DNA from: Gnetum montanum
Lineage: Eukaryota > Streptophyta > Gnetopsida > Gnetales > Gnetaceae
NCBI GenBank assembly: GCA_015680685.1
Contig: MNCI01004755.1
Location: 465,903-509,577, forward strand
Direction: 5' to 3'
Length of the DNA: 43,675 nucleotides
Below are positions 10,246-22,177 of this stretch, piece by piece. Within the stretch, counting starts at the first letter, position 1, and each line of letters opens with the position of its first letter. The translations under genes and the position numbers were made by a program. The notes under the pieces are model-generated. The model was not told where the DNA came from. It saw nothing but the letters and a program-made list of their open reading frames with translations, and searched no databases.

Positions 10246-10860
10246 ATGGTGCAACCCCTTGAATCATTACATTAAAGGTTTGATATGAATAATATGTTAC
10301 ACTTTGAGGAAGACTACCATGCATATCCATAGAATCATTTGTAAGCCTTCTATGATGCCTACACATTGGAAAACATTGAGAGCAAGTGGCATAAGTTGAA
10401 ACTATTTTCAAGGATATTTTCCAAAGAAGTAGAAAGTTAGTACTAATCATCAAAACCAAATTCCATTCATAAGTGAAGTAAAATACTTGAGATTTTTAAC
10501 AACAAATATTAAACTTACTTCAAAGTGTTTAATTTGGGAAGAATATCCATGGGTACAATTATGGAATTAACAAATCATTAAACAAAATCTTAGATAAATA
10601 CTATTCATTACTCCACTAATATTTAATCCATGACTTCTACCACAAAGAGCAACTTCATCATATTATTGATGTGCTCAAAAACAAAACATGTAAGACCCTT
10701 CAGGTCTATGCTCAAGGAAGACTCTTCAAACTCAAAGCCAATCAATTTCATTAGCTTATTAATATAGTGACTAAGGAATAAGAGGAATTGGAAAAGAAAG
10801 AAAGTATGAAAGAATAAAATAGGGAATCATCCATCAAAAAGAAAAATGTTTAGTGTAACA
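10246..10860 (+). pseudogene. Gypsy gag fragment
   Basis: A decayed piece of retrotransposon gag. Around 10310-10450 the plus strand reads AFYDAYTLENIESKWHKLKL, then FSKEVES and SKPNSIH, which aligns with the gag core of element A at 28760-28880 (AFHDAYVWNNIDNVWQKLKL). Around 10655-10850 it reads IDVLKNKTCKTLQVYAQGRL and then a Glu/Lys-rich stretch, matching gag of D and E1 (YAQGRL/YAQGKL). Stops and frameshifts are frequent. It follows the putative LTR at 9269-10245 but its gag is of the palindrome-LTR family type, so the two need not belong together. Confidence 0.7.
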
Positions 10861-11043
10861 CTATTAGGCCTCAACTAGATGTCCTTTTCGCTAATAATTT
10901 TCTTTGGTTTTATGCAATCTTGAGAGGACTTTAAAAGAAAACAAAGTAAAATCGATTAGATCTTGAGCTATGGTTAGCTCGTGGTACTTGACTAAAGGTT
11001 GCAATCAACCCATGGTTAACTAGAAGCCCATCCCATTAGTCAT

Positions 11044-11790
11044 GCTATTTTCAAGAAAATTTATCTAAATCATGATTTACAATCACCTTGTGGTTAATCA
11101 CCATGAGTTTTCACTAGCTCATGATGGTTATTTTAGTAATTTAATCTTAAACTATACCATCATGATTTTTGGTATACATGTGATGTTAGACCACATCCCT
11201 ACTACAATTTATGATTAAGAAAATAAGATCATGACCATACCATGAATAATGAACTAGAAGAAAAACTTGATCATGGATCATGGTTGGATCATTGTCATTA
11301 AAAAAGTAGTTTTTAAAGTCAAAAGAGATAAGCAAGGCTATTTAAGTAGAGTTAAGTCTAGAAATAGTTGTTCCTTAATGCTAACATTTGAAGAAGTCCA
11401 TAACATGAGCTATGGAGCTATTTTCAAGAAAAGTTACCCAAATCATGACTTGTAATCACCTTGTGGTTACCCACTACAATTTGTGACCAAGTCATGGTGA
11501 TCATTTTAGTTATTAGATTTCAAATCAAATCATCATGAGTTGTGATGTTAAACCACAACCCTACTATAAATTGTGGTCAAGAAGGAAATACGACCATGAC
11601 CACACCACAGGGCATGGTTCAAAAGAACAAGCTTACTACAAGTTATGGTTATTCAAAAAGGTGGTCTTTGAAGTTAGAATTGATAACCAAGGCTGCAAAG
11701 TAGTGGTTAAGCCTAGAAGTAGTTGTTCTTTAATGATAGAATTTTTGGAAGTAACCAATTATGAAGAATTGATTAAGAATCTTATGAATT
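11044..11790 (+). repeat. Tandem duplication, 373-bp unit x2
   Basis: Unit 1 (11044-11416) and unit 2 (11417 to about 11790) both begin GCTATTTTCAAGAAAA and continue with the same order of words: AATCACCTTGTGGTTA, the CATCATGA region, KKVVF-coding and SCSLM-coding stretches. The copies differ by many substitutions and short indels, so the duplication is old. Both copies keep an open frame: KKVVFKVKRDKQG...SCSLM at 11290-11390 and KKVVFEVRIDNQG...SCSLM at 11655-11745. I do not recognise the peptide. It may be a satellite seed or a captured fragment. Confidence 0.7.
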
Positions 11791-12160
11791 GATGTAGTGA
11801 ATTTAATTGTAGATAATAAGAAAAAATCATGATGCTTGATAGTTTGTATTATGAATAGCTATTAAATAGATATTATGATTGACTTATTAATAATAGATTA
11901 TCTTTTCTTGTGTTAGATAGAGTAGATTGAGTTTTGATATTAATAGGTATTAGATGATTGAATACTATTGATCATATATATAATTGATAATAGTAAATTG
12001 ATATGATAATGAATGATATTCAATGAATAAATATTAGGAATTCTCTAACAACAATATTATTTTTTCTTAAATCTTAAAACATTTGAATGAGCACCATAGA
12101 ACCCTTAGCTTGCCCATGCAACTTACTAACCATTATACTCCTTAAAATATTCTAACATTT

Positions 12161-12173
12161 TGGTGTCATTGCA
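12161..12173 (+). other. Possible eroded tRNA-Asp-type primer-binding site
   Basis: TGGTGTCATTGCA matches the first 12 positions of TGGCGCCGTTGC with transitions only, then diverges. An LTR upstream (about 11800-12158) is possible but has no second copy here. Confidence 0.25.
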
Positions 12174-13748
12174 ACTTTAAGGTTTGGGGATTTTACAAAA
12201 TTTAGACAATATTTGAAACTTTCTTGAGAATTTAAGAGATTGAAATAATAAATTTATTATTATTTTGATGGATTTTACTTTCTCTCTTTTTATTTTTAGT
12301 ATTTCTATTTTTTGCACTTTCCTTGTATTTTTGTTTTTTAGATTTTAAGCGGGATATGATACTCAATTTCTAATTGGGTAAGTATGGAGGTAATTCATCA
12401 CTAAAAGTAAACATGAAAGAGTTTATATTTAGGGGATATACATAGAGGAATGTACAAGAATTCAAATATTTGATAACTTCGTTAAATTTTTCTTCTTATT
12501 TCTTCGTCTCCTTCTTAAATTTCTTCTCATTCATATGAAAATTTAAGTGTTAATCCTACACATCAAATGTAAGTATGTGTTCTAAACCTTTACTTAGAAG
12601 AAATTTTAATTCTAGTGTTACAAATGTTTTTGGGCATCATATGTTAAGTAATTCTATTCATTAGTGTATAATTTCAATTGAATTTTTCAAATTTTTCTGT
12701 TAGGAATCTAATAGAAATGTGGTTTGTTCTATAAATGCTAGCCTAGGATCTAGTAATGTTGTTTATAATGTTCATAGTGATTTTGGTTCTTTGTTGATGA
12801 TAAATTTATTGATTATAACAATATGTCTTTGACTAAGATTAGTAAGAGAGAAAGGAGACATTCTATTAGAAGGTAGACTCTTACTCTTTTATCATGCAGA
12901 GAATTAACAAATCACTTATGTTACATAAGAGCCAAGGCAAGCTTTACACAAAGTTATTCAAATTGAAGAAAAAATATGGAGTATGGTTTATGTAGTAGGT
13001 TCCTGCTTTTGGGATAGAACATTATAGTAATATGTCAAGTAACAAATTCAATGTTGAAGCAATTCTATAGGCAACAAAAAGGTTGGTGTAATATTCCTAA
13101 CTACCAAGAAAGAGGCCAAGTTTGATTGTGATCAAGCTCACATGATAAAATAGAAGAACAGATATAATCATAATGCATGTTGTCTATTCTAGAAAGTTAG
13201 AATTCTTGAACTCTTACATAATACTAGGAGTACTCTTGGGCTTTTGAATAATACTAGAGATTTTATAGTAAGAAGCCCAACAGAGAGCATCGTGCAAAAA
13301 AGGCATTCTCAAAGCTACAACTAAGAGATGAATAATGATTAGATATTCTAACATTGAAACACATGTGTAAATCCAAAAACAAAATCCAATTGGTAAGTGT
13401 TATTACATAGTTTAAGGGCATATAATACTCTTACTAAGCTAAAGTTATATTTGTGGAAAGATGCATGTGAGTATAGGTTTTCTTCTATTCTGATAATGAA
13501 AAAAGATCATTAATCTCTAATGAATAGTTGATCTTCCTATCTAGAAGGAAGATTGGATTCCTCAAAAATCAAGATTCTAGAAAAAATTTATATTTTTCCA
13601 CTACATTTATAGCTAATCTATAGGTAAGTTCATAGGCATTATGCTCTTTTGAATTTTCTACTTCTTATAATATGAAATCATACTAGTTTTGAATTTACTC
13701 TGAATTCATCATTAGTGGTACTAAATAATAATAAGAAAGGAAGAGATT

Positions 13749-13772
13749 ATATATATATATATATATATATAT
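13749..13772. repeat. (AT)12 microsatellite
   Basis: Twelve uninterrupted AT dinucleotides in an otherwise gene-free AT-rich interval. Confidence 0.9.
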
Positions 13773-14439
13773 TAGCTTATAGATAAGTTTGCAAGCATTA
13801 TGATCTTACCAAGTATAATGGGATGGGATGAGATAGAAATGCTATAAGACAATTGTAAGAATTTTGAATCGATGGTCGCATTGGTAACCATCTCGCTTTT
13901 ATACCATAGTGAGTTTTTTATTGAAGAAAGGCCAATGAAACCCATGGTTCTATCCTCAAACCCTATAGCTAATCCATATTTCCTATGAGGGAAATCATCA
14001 AAGCCACTTATCACTAGGGAGAATATCTAAATTTGGATTTGTTGGAAGAAGAAAGTTTTGTCGATCTTGAGGATTTCTTGTAGAGTTATTATCATAGATA
14101 TTATTTTTGTAGTAAGGAATGATTTGAAGATGAAAAATACTAACTATAAAGACTATGAATAATTTTGAAGCTTTTGATTTTGTTTAATCTAATAATTAAT
14201 ATGAGTCTCTATCAAAAGATATCACTTCACGATACATATTCTTGTAGATTATTGGATTTATTTGCCCAAATAAGGGTTTTACATCATTGATTTTGGCTAT
14301 TTTTGAATGCTAATGAATTAATGTTTTGCATGCACATTATTTTTCTGAATTTTTTTGCTTGTCAAACAAGCTAATTCTAAAATGGTTGAGAAATTATTGA
14401 ATCTTAAAGTGTTTATGGATCAACATAATACTTTTATTT

Positions 14440-14606
14440 ATCATGAATAGAAAGTGGATTTTAATTCCTATTCTTTTAAATAATCTAAAATTACTTGTAT
14501 TGAATTAAAAAATCTTCCTCTTATTTTTCGAAGTGTTGAAAGTAAAATTGTTGATAGCATTGACATAATCTTGAAGATAGAGTTAAACATTACTGGATGG
14601 TGTGCA
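14440..14606 (+). pseudogene. LINE ORF1, 5' fragment
   Basis: The frame reads LKNLPLIFRSVESKIVDSID, then KIELNITGW, and is cut by the copia insertion at 14607. The pattern (NLPL, then I..IG-like helix, then GW) matches the RNA-binding-like domain of plant L1 ORF1, whose continuation (IEIDL...RKVDLKAQG) resumes at 19865. Upstream ORF1 sequence is too decayed to follow. Confidence 0.5.
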
Positions 14607-15058
14607 ATGTTGTTTCTAGTCATATACAATTAATTTATCAACAAATTAAAGAATACTATACAAATTGAAAAGACATAGAGATGCCCTAAGAAAAATATTC
14701 AAGGTAAAAAAATCCCAACAAAAATCGGTTCTTAGATTATTAATAGCAACATTGCTCTAAAAGGTTAAAGCTTAGGAAGAATTTACAACTCATAGAGGAG
14801 ATTACTTGGTAAGTTCATGTACTAGTAATTTTTCATATATCAAGGATGCTTACTTCAAGCTCCTTTTTTAATTACCAAGTGGTACAAAAATAAATTCATA
14901 ATCAATGAGACATGAATATTTATTTTTGGCAAAGGAGTTGAAATAGCTAATAAAGGAATTATGGATTGGATAGTTGACCAAATAAAAAATAGAAAATGAA
15001 GCTATTGTAGGAAATAGTGAAGAAAATTAAGGTAGATTTTCCTTCAACCACATTTAAA
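14607..15058 (-). repeat. 3' LTR of the copia element
   Basis: Aligns throughout with 19370-19839; for example, the block around 14630-14800 matches 19390-19560 and that around 14930-15050 matches 19690-19835. Divergence is substantial, so the insertion is old. The minus-strand start reads TTTAAATGTGGTTGAA, compared with TGTAAATATGGTTGAA in the 5' LTR. Confidence 0.85.
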
Positions 15059-15073
15059 ATTCTTCCTCTTAAA
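15059..15073 (-). other. Polypurine tract of the copia element
   Basis: Minus strand TTTAAGAGGAAGAAT lies immediately upstream of the 3' LTR start, the standard position for plus-strand priming. Confidence 0.6.
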
Positions 15074-15449
15074 GGTAAAGCTACTTTGATGGCTAGTCTA
15101 GATCATTGTAGAAAATTAGGTAGATAGAACACCAAATGTTGATTGACAGTAGAGAAAATTTCCAATAGGAATTGACTTGGTGAGTATATTTATAATATTT
15201 ACTTCTATAGATACTCTTTTTAAAAGAATCGTTTGCTTTTTAATTTCCTTTTGTATATAGTGATAACACTCTTAACTTGAAAGCTTCAAGTCATTGGTTC
15301 AATTGTAGTGGACAATTTTGAGTTATAAAGTTCTAATTAAAATATACATCTTGGGGTGTTTCTATATTACAATAGTGATATTGTATTGCAATGTACTTCA
15401 ATCAGGTATAAAATGTCAAGTTCTTATTTATACTTATGGTACTTTTACT

Positions 15450-15820
15450 ATGATAACAATATTTATAGGATTTTGAGTGATGCCAAATTCAGATATTAGC
15501 CTCTAAGGTCATATATCCTCTTTGTATGCTAAGCAAGTAGCAACATATTTGGATTCAATGGTAGACTAAGAAATACAAGATTGTTAATGACTTTTTCAAC
15601 AAACAACATTATCAAAGAAGCTAAAGATATATCCATTAGTAGACTTCATACTATCAAGATCATCATCCCAATCTACATTAACTAAGTCATGAAGTTTAAT
15701 GGAATTATTCTTATAATAGATCCCATAATTTGTAGTTCCATGAAGATATTGAAAGACTCGGTTCACTACAATTCAGTGTTGTTTCCCTAAATTATACATA
15801 TACTTGATATGTTTTCCAAT
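15450..15820 (-). pseudogene. Copia RNase H (decayed)
   Basis: The minus strand reads VNRVFQYLHGTTNYGIYY, then LVNVDWDDDLDSMKSTNGYIF, and further on STIESKYVAT, the typical succession of copia RNase H. The usual Ala-Asp-Trp reads VDW. Several stops interrupt the frame. It follows RT and precedes about 390 bp of decayed tail and the polypurine tract. Confidence 0.8.
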
Positions 15821-16700
15821 AATGTAAGTAATATGAAGTCTAGTAGAGACCATTTTTTATATTAAACTACCAACAATACGAATGTATGAAATTTTAGTGA
15901 TGAGCTCTTTATCTTCTTTTGTCTTTGGACATTGTTCAACTTAAAATTTGATACTATTTTCATAGGATGTAGTAAAGGCTTGCAATCTTTCATATTAAAC
16001 TTTTAAAGATATTTTTAACAAGTACAAACTATCCAAGCTAAATTTTTTTATCAACCTTATCTTTTTTTAATTTCCATACTCAAAATCTTTTATGCAGTAC
16101 TAAGATCCTTCATCTTAAATTGAGAAGATAGATGAAGTTTCAACTTCTAAATATCATGTATGTCATTTCCTACTATTAACATGTCATTGACATAGAGCAA
16201 TAAAATAATGTATTATTTACTTGTATTTTTAACATACATATTAGTATCTTCTACAATTCTAATAAAGCCAAGATTTATCATGTGTTGATTAAACCTTTTA
16301 TTCCACATTCTTGATGCTTGTTTAAGCCCATATAACAATTTTAATAATCAACATACCATATGCTCTTTTCCTTTTATTTTATAACCTTCATGTTGAAGCA
16401 TATATATTTCTTCCTTAAGATTACCATTAAGGAATGTTGTTTTTACTTTTATTTGTTTAAGTTTAGGATCACTTACAATTGTGATGGACAATAATGATCT
16501 TATGAATATTAATTTAACTACTATAGAGAAAATTTCAATATAATCAATTCCTTTTTTCTAAGAATATTATTTAGCTACAAGTCAAGCCTTATATTGATTT
16601 CTGGATTTTATTTTGTACACCCATTTATCTCCAATAGGTTTTCTATCCAATGAAATCTTAACTAATTTCTAAGTTTTATTGTTATGAATTAATGGCATTT
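15821..16700 (-). pseudogene. Copia reverse transcriptase (active site mutated)
   Basis: Begins near 16640 with DRKPIGDKWVYKIKSRNQ and LVAKY, the usual copia RT entry block. The palm motif, normally Tyr-Val-Asp-Asp, reads YVND at 16183-16194 inside LLLYVNDMLIVGNDI. The segment that follows reads LKLHLSSQFKMKDLSTA. The Asp-to-Asn change corresponds to G-to-A after a C, as expected from CpG decay. Frameshifts and stops occur throughout. Confidence 0.88.
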
Positions 16701-16979
16701 TAGTATCCATTGCTTATTTTCATTTTGTATTTTACATAGATGAAAATGCCTTATTATATGTTGATGGCTCATAATTTTTAGTAAATAATACATATTTATC
16801 TATATGGAAGGCTAATCTTCTTGTATATGTTGAATCCCTTAATGGTTAATCTTCACTTTGTTGTTCACTCAAACTACTTTGTTCCTTTTCATGTGATGCT
16901 TCCTCATCTACTATACCATCACCTTCATGTTTGTTAGGGGTAATATCCTTAGTTGATGTAGGATAACCCTAAGTAATTC

Positions 16980-17900
16980 TATTAATTTCAATGGGTACAT
17001 ATTTAGAGGTTATATTATTTAAAGAGTTTTAGCATTTGAAGATTTCTCCTTCATGGATCTATATTTTTCTCTAAAGATGACATCTAAAGTATGAATAATC
17101 CTTTTAGTTTTTGGTTTATACAACTTGAAAGCTTTAATCCCATGTAGATAGCCAAGAAAAAAGATATTAATAAACTTAGAATCTAATTTGGACCTATCAA
17201 ATTTTAAAACATGTACATAGGCTTCATAACCAAAAATCTTAAAATAATTTAAATTAATGGATTTAGCACTCAAAACATCTTCTAAAATTTTTCTGTCAAG
17301 TGTTGATGAAGGAGATCTATTGATAAGATAACAAGTAGTCATTATTGTTTCACCTTAGAAATGCTTGTCAAGATCAGATTTATTGAGCATACATCTAACA
17401 TGTTTCATTAATGTTCAATTGAAGCACTTTGCTACTCCATTTTGTTCAAGAGTTCATAGAATAGTCTTTTGCCTTTAAATACCTTGTTCTTTATAAAAAA
17501 TTAAATTCATTAGAAAAAAATTCATCACCATTTTTAGTTTTCAGAATTTTAATTTTCTTTTCAAAATAATTCTCAATAAGAGCTTTGAATTCTTTAAATT
17601 TCCCAAATACATCAAATTTATATCTTAATAAATAAATACAAGAAATAGCACTTTTAAGAGAACTTGTTTTAATATTCTTAACTAATTCATATACATCACT
17701 ACTTATTAGTTCTAATATTTGAAGGTATTTTGTATTACTTTTCTAAAAAACTATAATGTATTTGTTTACAATGCAGACAATGATGACGTAAATCTAAGGA
17801 ATCTTTTAAAAGCTTAATTTTACCTTGCTTATAAAGTTCTTTAAGAATATTTTTACCAAGATGTCTAATTATTTTGTGTCACAAATCAATACTTGATTTC
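16980..17900 (-). pseudogene. Copia integrase (decayed)
   Basis: The clearest piece is 17019-17342: TTCYLINRSPSSTL, LNYFKIFGYEAYVHV, FFLGYLHGIKAFKLYKPKTK and HTLDVIFRE, the C-terminal half of copia integrase. Upstream, 17350-17900 holds the catalytic-core remnants in broken frames, including a stretch corresponding to the region before NG.AER that is too decayed to score catalytic residues. Confidence 0.8.
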
Positions 17901-18330
17901 AAATCAAAAATAGTAAAAACACTTAGTTTTTGTTTTAATGTATTAGCTTTTAATTTATACAACTTTCTTGTTTTTATTCCAGAAGTCAAAGGACATGAAC
18001 CATGTAGTATTTGATTTATTCTTATCTCCAAAGATAATAGTTAATTCTAAACCATCTAATTCACTTACAGAAAAAATGTTTTTAGTGAGTATTGGAACAT
18101 AATGTACATTGGAAATAGATTTAATTCTTTCATCATTAAATGCAATCTTAAGTTTTTCATAACCTATGACTTTAAACAACCCATCATTTTTCAATCTTAT
18201 CATTCTGAGATTAGAAGATGCATATTCACTAAACTAATTAACATGTAGAGTGTAATGATCAGATGCACTTGAGTCAACATACCATGAATACATATAAGCA
18301 TTGTTAGAAGAGGATACAACATATAAATTC
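17901..18330 (-). pseudogene. Copia protease / pre-integrase region
   Basis: Minus strand 18180-18330 reads SWYVDSSASDHYT, the protease active-site region, where Asp-Ser-Ser stands in place of the usual Asp-Ser-Gly. 17955-18203 follows with VIGYEKLKIAF, ISNVHYVPILTKNIFSVSEL, the usual end of the copia protease domain. The pre-integrase zinc region lies below 17950 and is degraded. Confidence 0.75.
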
Positions 18331-18980
18331 CCTTCTCGAGTAGGAGGGGCTTTATCAATTTTTGATACATTATTCTTTATAGAATTGTTCTTTTTATGAG
18401 GGGCTTTATAATAATTTTTTTATATGACCAAATTTACCACAATTCCAACATTTAGGTGCCCTCGTTACAATTTTTTGAGGCTTATTTTTGAATTGAGGCC
18501 TCTTAATAAACTTTGGTTTTAAATCATTTTAAAAAAGTAATACATCATTTTGAGAAGGAGTTCAAGTTTTCCTTGTTACTTCCATAGACAATAACTAAGC
18601 AATAATATTATAAAAAACAAAGCTTGAAGATGTATTATTTATAGCCATTACAAAGGCCTCTCATAATTTTGGAAGTATGCTAAGAAATGTGATACATTTA
18701 TCTTCTTCATTCATTTTCATCCTAATAGATTGTAACTAATGAACTAGAATATTAAAGGCATTCAGGTACTTTGAAATAGTTGTATCTTCAATCATTTTAC
18801 ATTCATATAAACATTTATCCAAAGTAACTTATTTGTTAAGGGATTTTATTTAATACAAATGTTTTAGTGTATCCCACAAATCTTTCATAGAAGAAACATT
18901 GGAAACAATAAGCAATATTGTATTTGGAAGATAAGTAAATTGTACTTATAACTTTTAGTTTTAATTTTTTTCATTCTTCA
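18331..18980 (-). pseudogene. Copia gag with zinc knuckle (decayed)
   Basis: UBN2-type copia gag. Minus strand around 18750-18890 reads DLWDTLKHLY, VTLDKCLYECKMIEDTTIS, and FNILVHQLQSIRMKMNEEDK. The zinc knuckle at about 18418-18455 reads CWNCGKFGHIKKN, with Cys-Cys-His present and the last Cys replaced. Stops occur every few dozen codons. The start of the frame towards 19260 is lost. Confidence 0.8.
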
Positions 18981-19358
18981 TCAAACATTTTATCTAGATT
19001 TATTCCTAAAATCTCACTATGCAAGTTCTTTTCAATTAAAAGATCCTCTATCTTAAAAAGGATCATCACTTAGAGCCATAGTACTCATCCCAATAGATGG
19101 GGTTCTCGAAGGACTAGTAGATGAATGAAAGCCTAATCTCTTTGAGTGGCTATGCTTAGGCTAGAAATCAAGTTTTTGACTTGAGAGATGAGCACCATAC
19201 CATTACTTCAAATGATGATCCTTAGAAGATTCTCTATATTTTCTTTCATAATTCATAATTGAGAAAAAAAAAAATTTCAATCTTAATCTTGGTTGAAGAG
19301 TTAGTCATGATTCCTCTGCAAACACTTAAATAAAATAATCATTTTATGTGAAACCTTA

Positions 19359-19368
19359 CTCTATACCA
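19359..19368 (-). other. Primer-binding site of the copia element
   Basis: Minus strand TGGTATAGAG resembles the initiator-Met site TGGTATCAGAG with one base lost, immediately inside the 5' LTR. Confidence 0.6.
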
Positions 19369-19369
19369 A

Positions 19370-19842
19370 TTAATTATTCTCAATTTCATATAATTAATTT
19401 ATTAATAAAATAAAAAATACTACAAAAATTGAAAAGCTAGAGAGTTACCTTAGGGAAAATCTTCAAAGTAAAAAACCTCAATAAAAATTAGTATTTGAAT
19501 TGTTAATAGTAGTATAGCTCCAAAACATTAAAGCTTATGGAGAATTTATAGCTTGTAGAAGAGATTATTTTTTAAGCTTACGAATTGACCATTATTTCAC
19601 ATATTGAGGATTCTCCCTTTGAGATTCTTTTATATTACCAAGGGATATAGAAATACATCCATAATTAATAGGATATCAATGTTTATTTTTGGAAAAGGAA
19701 TTGACATAGACAATAATCAGATTATGGATTTGAAGGTTGATGAAATAAAAAAAAAAAAATAATGATAGGAAACAATGGTGGAATGATGGAGAAAATCAAG
19801 TAGAAAATTAAGACAAATTTATGTTCAACCATATTTACAGGC
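19370..19842 (-). repeat. 5' LTR of the copia element
   Basis: Partner of 14607-15058. The minus strand starts TGTAAATATGGTTGAACAT near 19839, the TG-initial form expected of copia LTRs. Three extra bases (GGC) separate it from the flanking TGTGCA. Confidence 0.85.
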
Positions 19843-20465
19843 TGTGCATACATTATTTTATAGAGATTGATTTATGATAGAGGAAGGTAGACTTAAAGCT
19901 CAAGGCTAATAATGTAGACTTAAAGCTCAAGGCTAATAATTAGCTTTTTTCTCAGAAAATTATATACTATAGTTTACAAAGATGTTCTAGCTATTATCAT
20001 CATGAAGGCCAAGTTATTGAAATATGTTCTATTCTCTATGAAAATGTTGTTCATAAGGAAAATAATTTTTTTTAGAAAAGGTAAATAATGGTAGTTTTTA
20101 ATAAGAATAAATAAAATGTTCTTCAACAAGTTCTCATCCTTTTAGTAATCATTTTAAATCTAAAGGTATTGGTAAGCTCTCGATATCTCAAGAGAATTCC
20201 TCTTTAGAAAGAAAATGAAAATTTGGTAGGCACTAGCAGTAAAAATACTAATGCATGTAAATTTCATTTAGTGAAACACCAATAGAAGAGGCCTATAGAG
20301 ACTAATTTCAATTTAATAACCCCAAAGATATCTACTTCTCTCTCTACTTTTACTAGTATTTAAAATGTTTTTTTATTAGTCAATTCTTTTTCACTTATTA
20401 GTAAAATGGATTATGATATAAATGTTAAGCTTGAAAAATCAAGGATGGGGACCTCCTCCCCCACA
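19843..20465 (+). pseudogene. LINE ORF1, 3' fragment with zinc knuckle
   Basis: Continues ORF1 after the copia element: IEIDL near 19865, then RKVDLKAQG. A perfect 27-bp tandem duplication follows (19887-19913 and 19914-19940), then the knuckle near 19979-20030, reading CSSYYHHEGQVIEIC, where the second Cys reads Tyr and the His reads Gln. The rest is a Ser/Asn-rich tail with stops. ORF2 begins at 20471. Confidence 0.55.
19887..19940 (+). repeat. Perfect 27-bp tandem duplication
   Basis: Two identical copies (19887-19913, 19914-19940) starting GTAGACTTAAAGCTC. Their identity inside old decayed DNA indicates a recent event. The length is a multiple of three. Confidence 0.95.
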
Positions 20466-20470
20466 ACTTA

Positions 20471-21259
20471 ATGTTAGTTTAATCATGGAATGCTCAAGTA
20501 TTTTCTAATAAGTCCCTAGGAAAGATATTTGAGGAGTCTTTTTCAAATTGATATTTATCTCCATATTTTCTTTTCCTATAAGAAATTAAGATTTTCATGC
20601 ATGGTATTAGTTTTTTTGGTAAATACATTTTAAAAATTGCATGATTTTTTCTACTCATAAAGTTAATAAAAGAGGTGTTACAATTCTAGTTAATAAAACA
20701 TAGTCTAGAAAAATTTTGAATACTAGCTTTGATAACCTTGAAAGAGTTATTTGGATTAATCATCATAGTGAAAAGGGAAACTTTAAACTCTATAATATTT
20801 GTGTTTCTAATAATTCTAAAGATTAGTTAGAAGTTTTAAAATGTCTTCTATCTCTGCCTAAAGTTCTTTGGATTATTAAAGGTGATTTCAATATAGTTGA
20901 AAGTCATTTAGATAAACTTGGTGGTCTTCCTCCTAATATGTCTTCTTAAGAAAAAGATGATTAATGCAATTGTAATATTTTCTTTCTAATGTTAGCTCTT
21001 TATTTCCACATCATTCAAATGAGAAAAATTATACTTGCTATAACTATTAATAAGAAAATGATAGGATTTATTATTGACTAGATAGAGTTTAGGTTTATAA
21101 TGTTTCCTTTTAGAAGTTCCTAAGGAAAGTAGAAGGACATATAGATGCTAGTTTATTAGAGCATTTTCTTATTAGCATTTTTCTCTCTAGAATTAACTCT
21201 TCCTCCTTTCAAAAGCATGAGCTTTTTTGTATGAATGCTAATATGTTCAAAAGACTTAA
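20471..21259 (+). pseudogene. LINE ORF2, endonuclease part (decayed)
   Basis: AP-type endonuclease that nicks the target DNA. The start at 20471 reads MLV*SWNAQVFSN, matching the usual L1 ORF2 opening (Ser-Trp-Asn). The catalytic GDFN motif is at 20881-20892 in the phrase WIIKGDFNIVESHLDKLGG. Further on SLLEHFLIS (about 21150-21175) stands where S-D-H usually is. The frame is cut at 21259 by the solo LTR. Confidence 0.75.
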
Positions 21260-22177
21260 CGATGAGGTACCCCTATGCCCAACCATACAAATCACAAGCA
21301 TTTACACACGATCCGATCAAATTCCATGGATGGGAGTAGTTATGGCATCTAGATTAATATGCCTTGATCGCAATTCATTGTCTTCCCACTTGGACTAGTG
21401 GTAGCTTTGTCACATATGGTTTAGTCTAGAGTGAGGCATATGATTTTTATTATTTTATATTTTATTGTTCTATGATTAAAAATAGGCTAAAACTCAATTT
21501 ATAATCAATTCAACTAATCTAATTGCTAATTGATAATCAACTAGCCTAACATAAGTATTCGATCCCACTTCCCGTGTACATCCTGAACACATATAATGCT
21601 ATTGGGAAACTAAACGTTAAGTGTTGCTAGGATTACCAAGAGTCATACGCATGCTTGAAGCGATCATACTTATGTGCCTAATTAATTAACATGTATGAAA
21701 ATGTAAATATTAACTAAGTACATGAAAAGTAAATCTAATCTAAGTCAAAGTGCTGCAATGAATAAGAATCAATCTCGATCTTATTGCCATTCATGAAATA
21801 TGTCTAGGTACATTGCCAATCGAATAAGACTTTGTACAACTGACTTAGATCCACTTTATGGGTACTCACTAATTATTTTCTAAGATTACAAAATGAAACT
21901 GCAAGAATTCGGCTACTCTATTGAAAAAACTATGAAAAACTATGCAAAACTATTATAACCAATGCCCAAATTATGTGCCCAAGTGCTATATTTATAGGTT
22001 GGTGTATACACCATGATATTGGATATTCGACATTGCATCCTTTGACATAGGATGCCTAACGTTGAGGCTCTAACATCAAATACTCAACATTGAAGCTCTG
22101 GCATCAAATACCCGATATCAAGGCCTTGTTAGCAAAGCCTTGTTATTGGAGCCAACCAAAAAGTTGACTTTTTATCA
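21260..22177 (-). repeat. Solo LTR S (palindrome-LTR gypsy family, 918 bp)
   Basis: A complete LTR on the minus strand with LINE ORF2 on both sides and no internal region, so a product of LTR-LTR recombination. It opens (plus strand) CGATGAGGTACCCCTATGCCC, the counterpart of the E1 and B LTR ends, and closes TTTTTATCA. TATA (TATAAATATAGC on the minus strand) lies near 21988-22000. U3 is rich in eroded GATATC-type sites. The terminal TG is mutated. I see no clear target-site duplication. Confidence 0.85.

Larger units (their letters stand above)
11791..14329. other. AT-rich interval without recognised gene
   Basis: No convincing coding region on either strand. Two short features are listed separately (12161-12173 and 13749-13772). 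The open frames here are short and read as AT-rich chance ORFs. Some of it is probably old retroelement DNA, including the 5' end of the LINE, which I cannot delimit. Confidence 0.5.
14607..19842 (-). mobile_element. Ty1/copia LTR retrotransposon (decayed, both LTRs present)
   Basis: About 5.2 kb. On the minus strand: 5' LTR (about 19370-19842), initiator-Met-type primer site, gag with CCHC knuckle, protease region, integrase, RT, RNase H, polypurine tract and 3' LTR (14607-15058). IN before RT identifies copia. It is inserted in LINE ORF1; the hexamer TGTGCA flanks both sides (14601-14606 and 19843-19848), a candidate target-site duplication of slightly unusual length. All ORFs are broken. 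Confidence 0.88.

Noticed and set aside
10244-10459. Minus-strand ORF of 71 codons
   Set aside because: The plus strand carries alignable gag sequence here.
11267-11792. Host gene made of the two ORFs at 11267-11455 and 11535-11792
   Set aside because: The ORFs are the two copies of a tandem duplication, with no recognised domain and no flanking exon signals; reported as a repeat instead.
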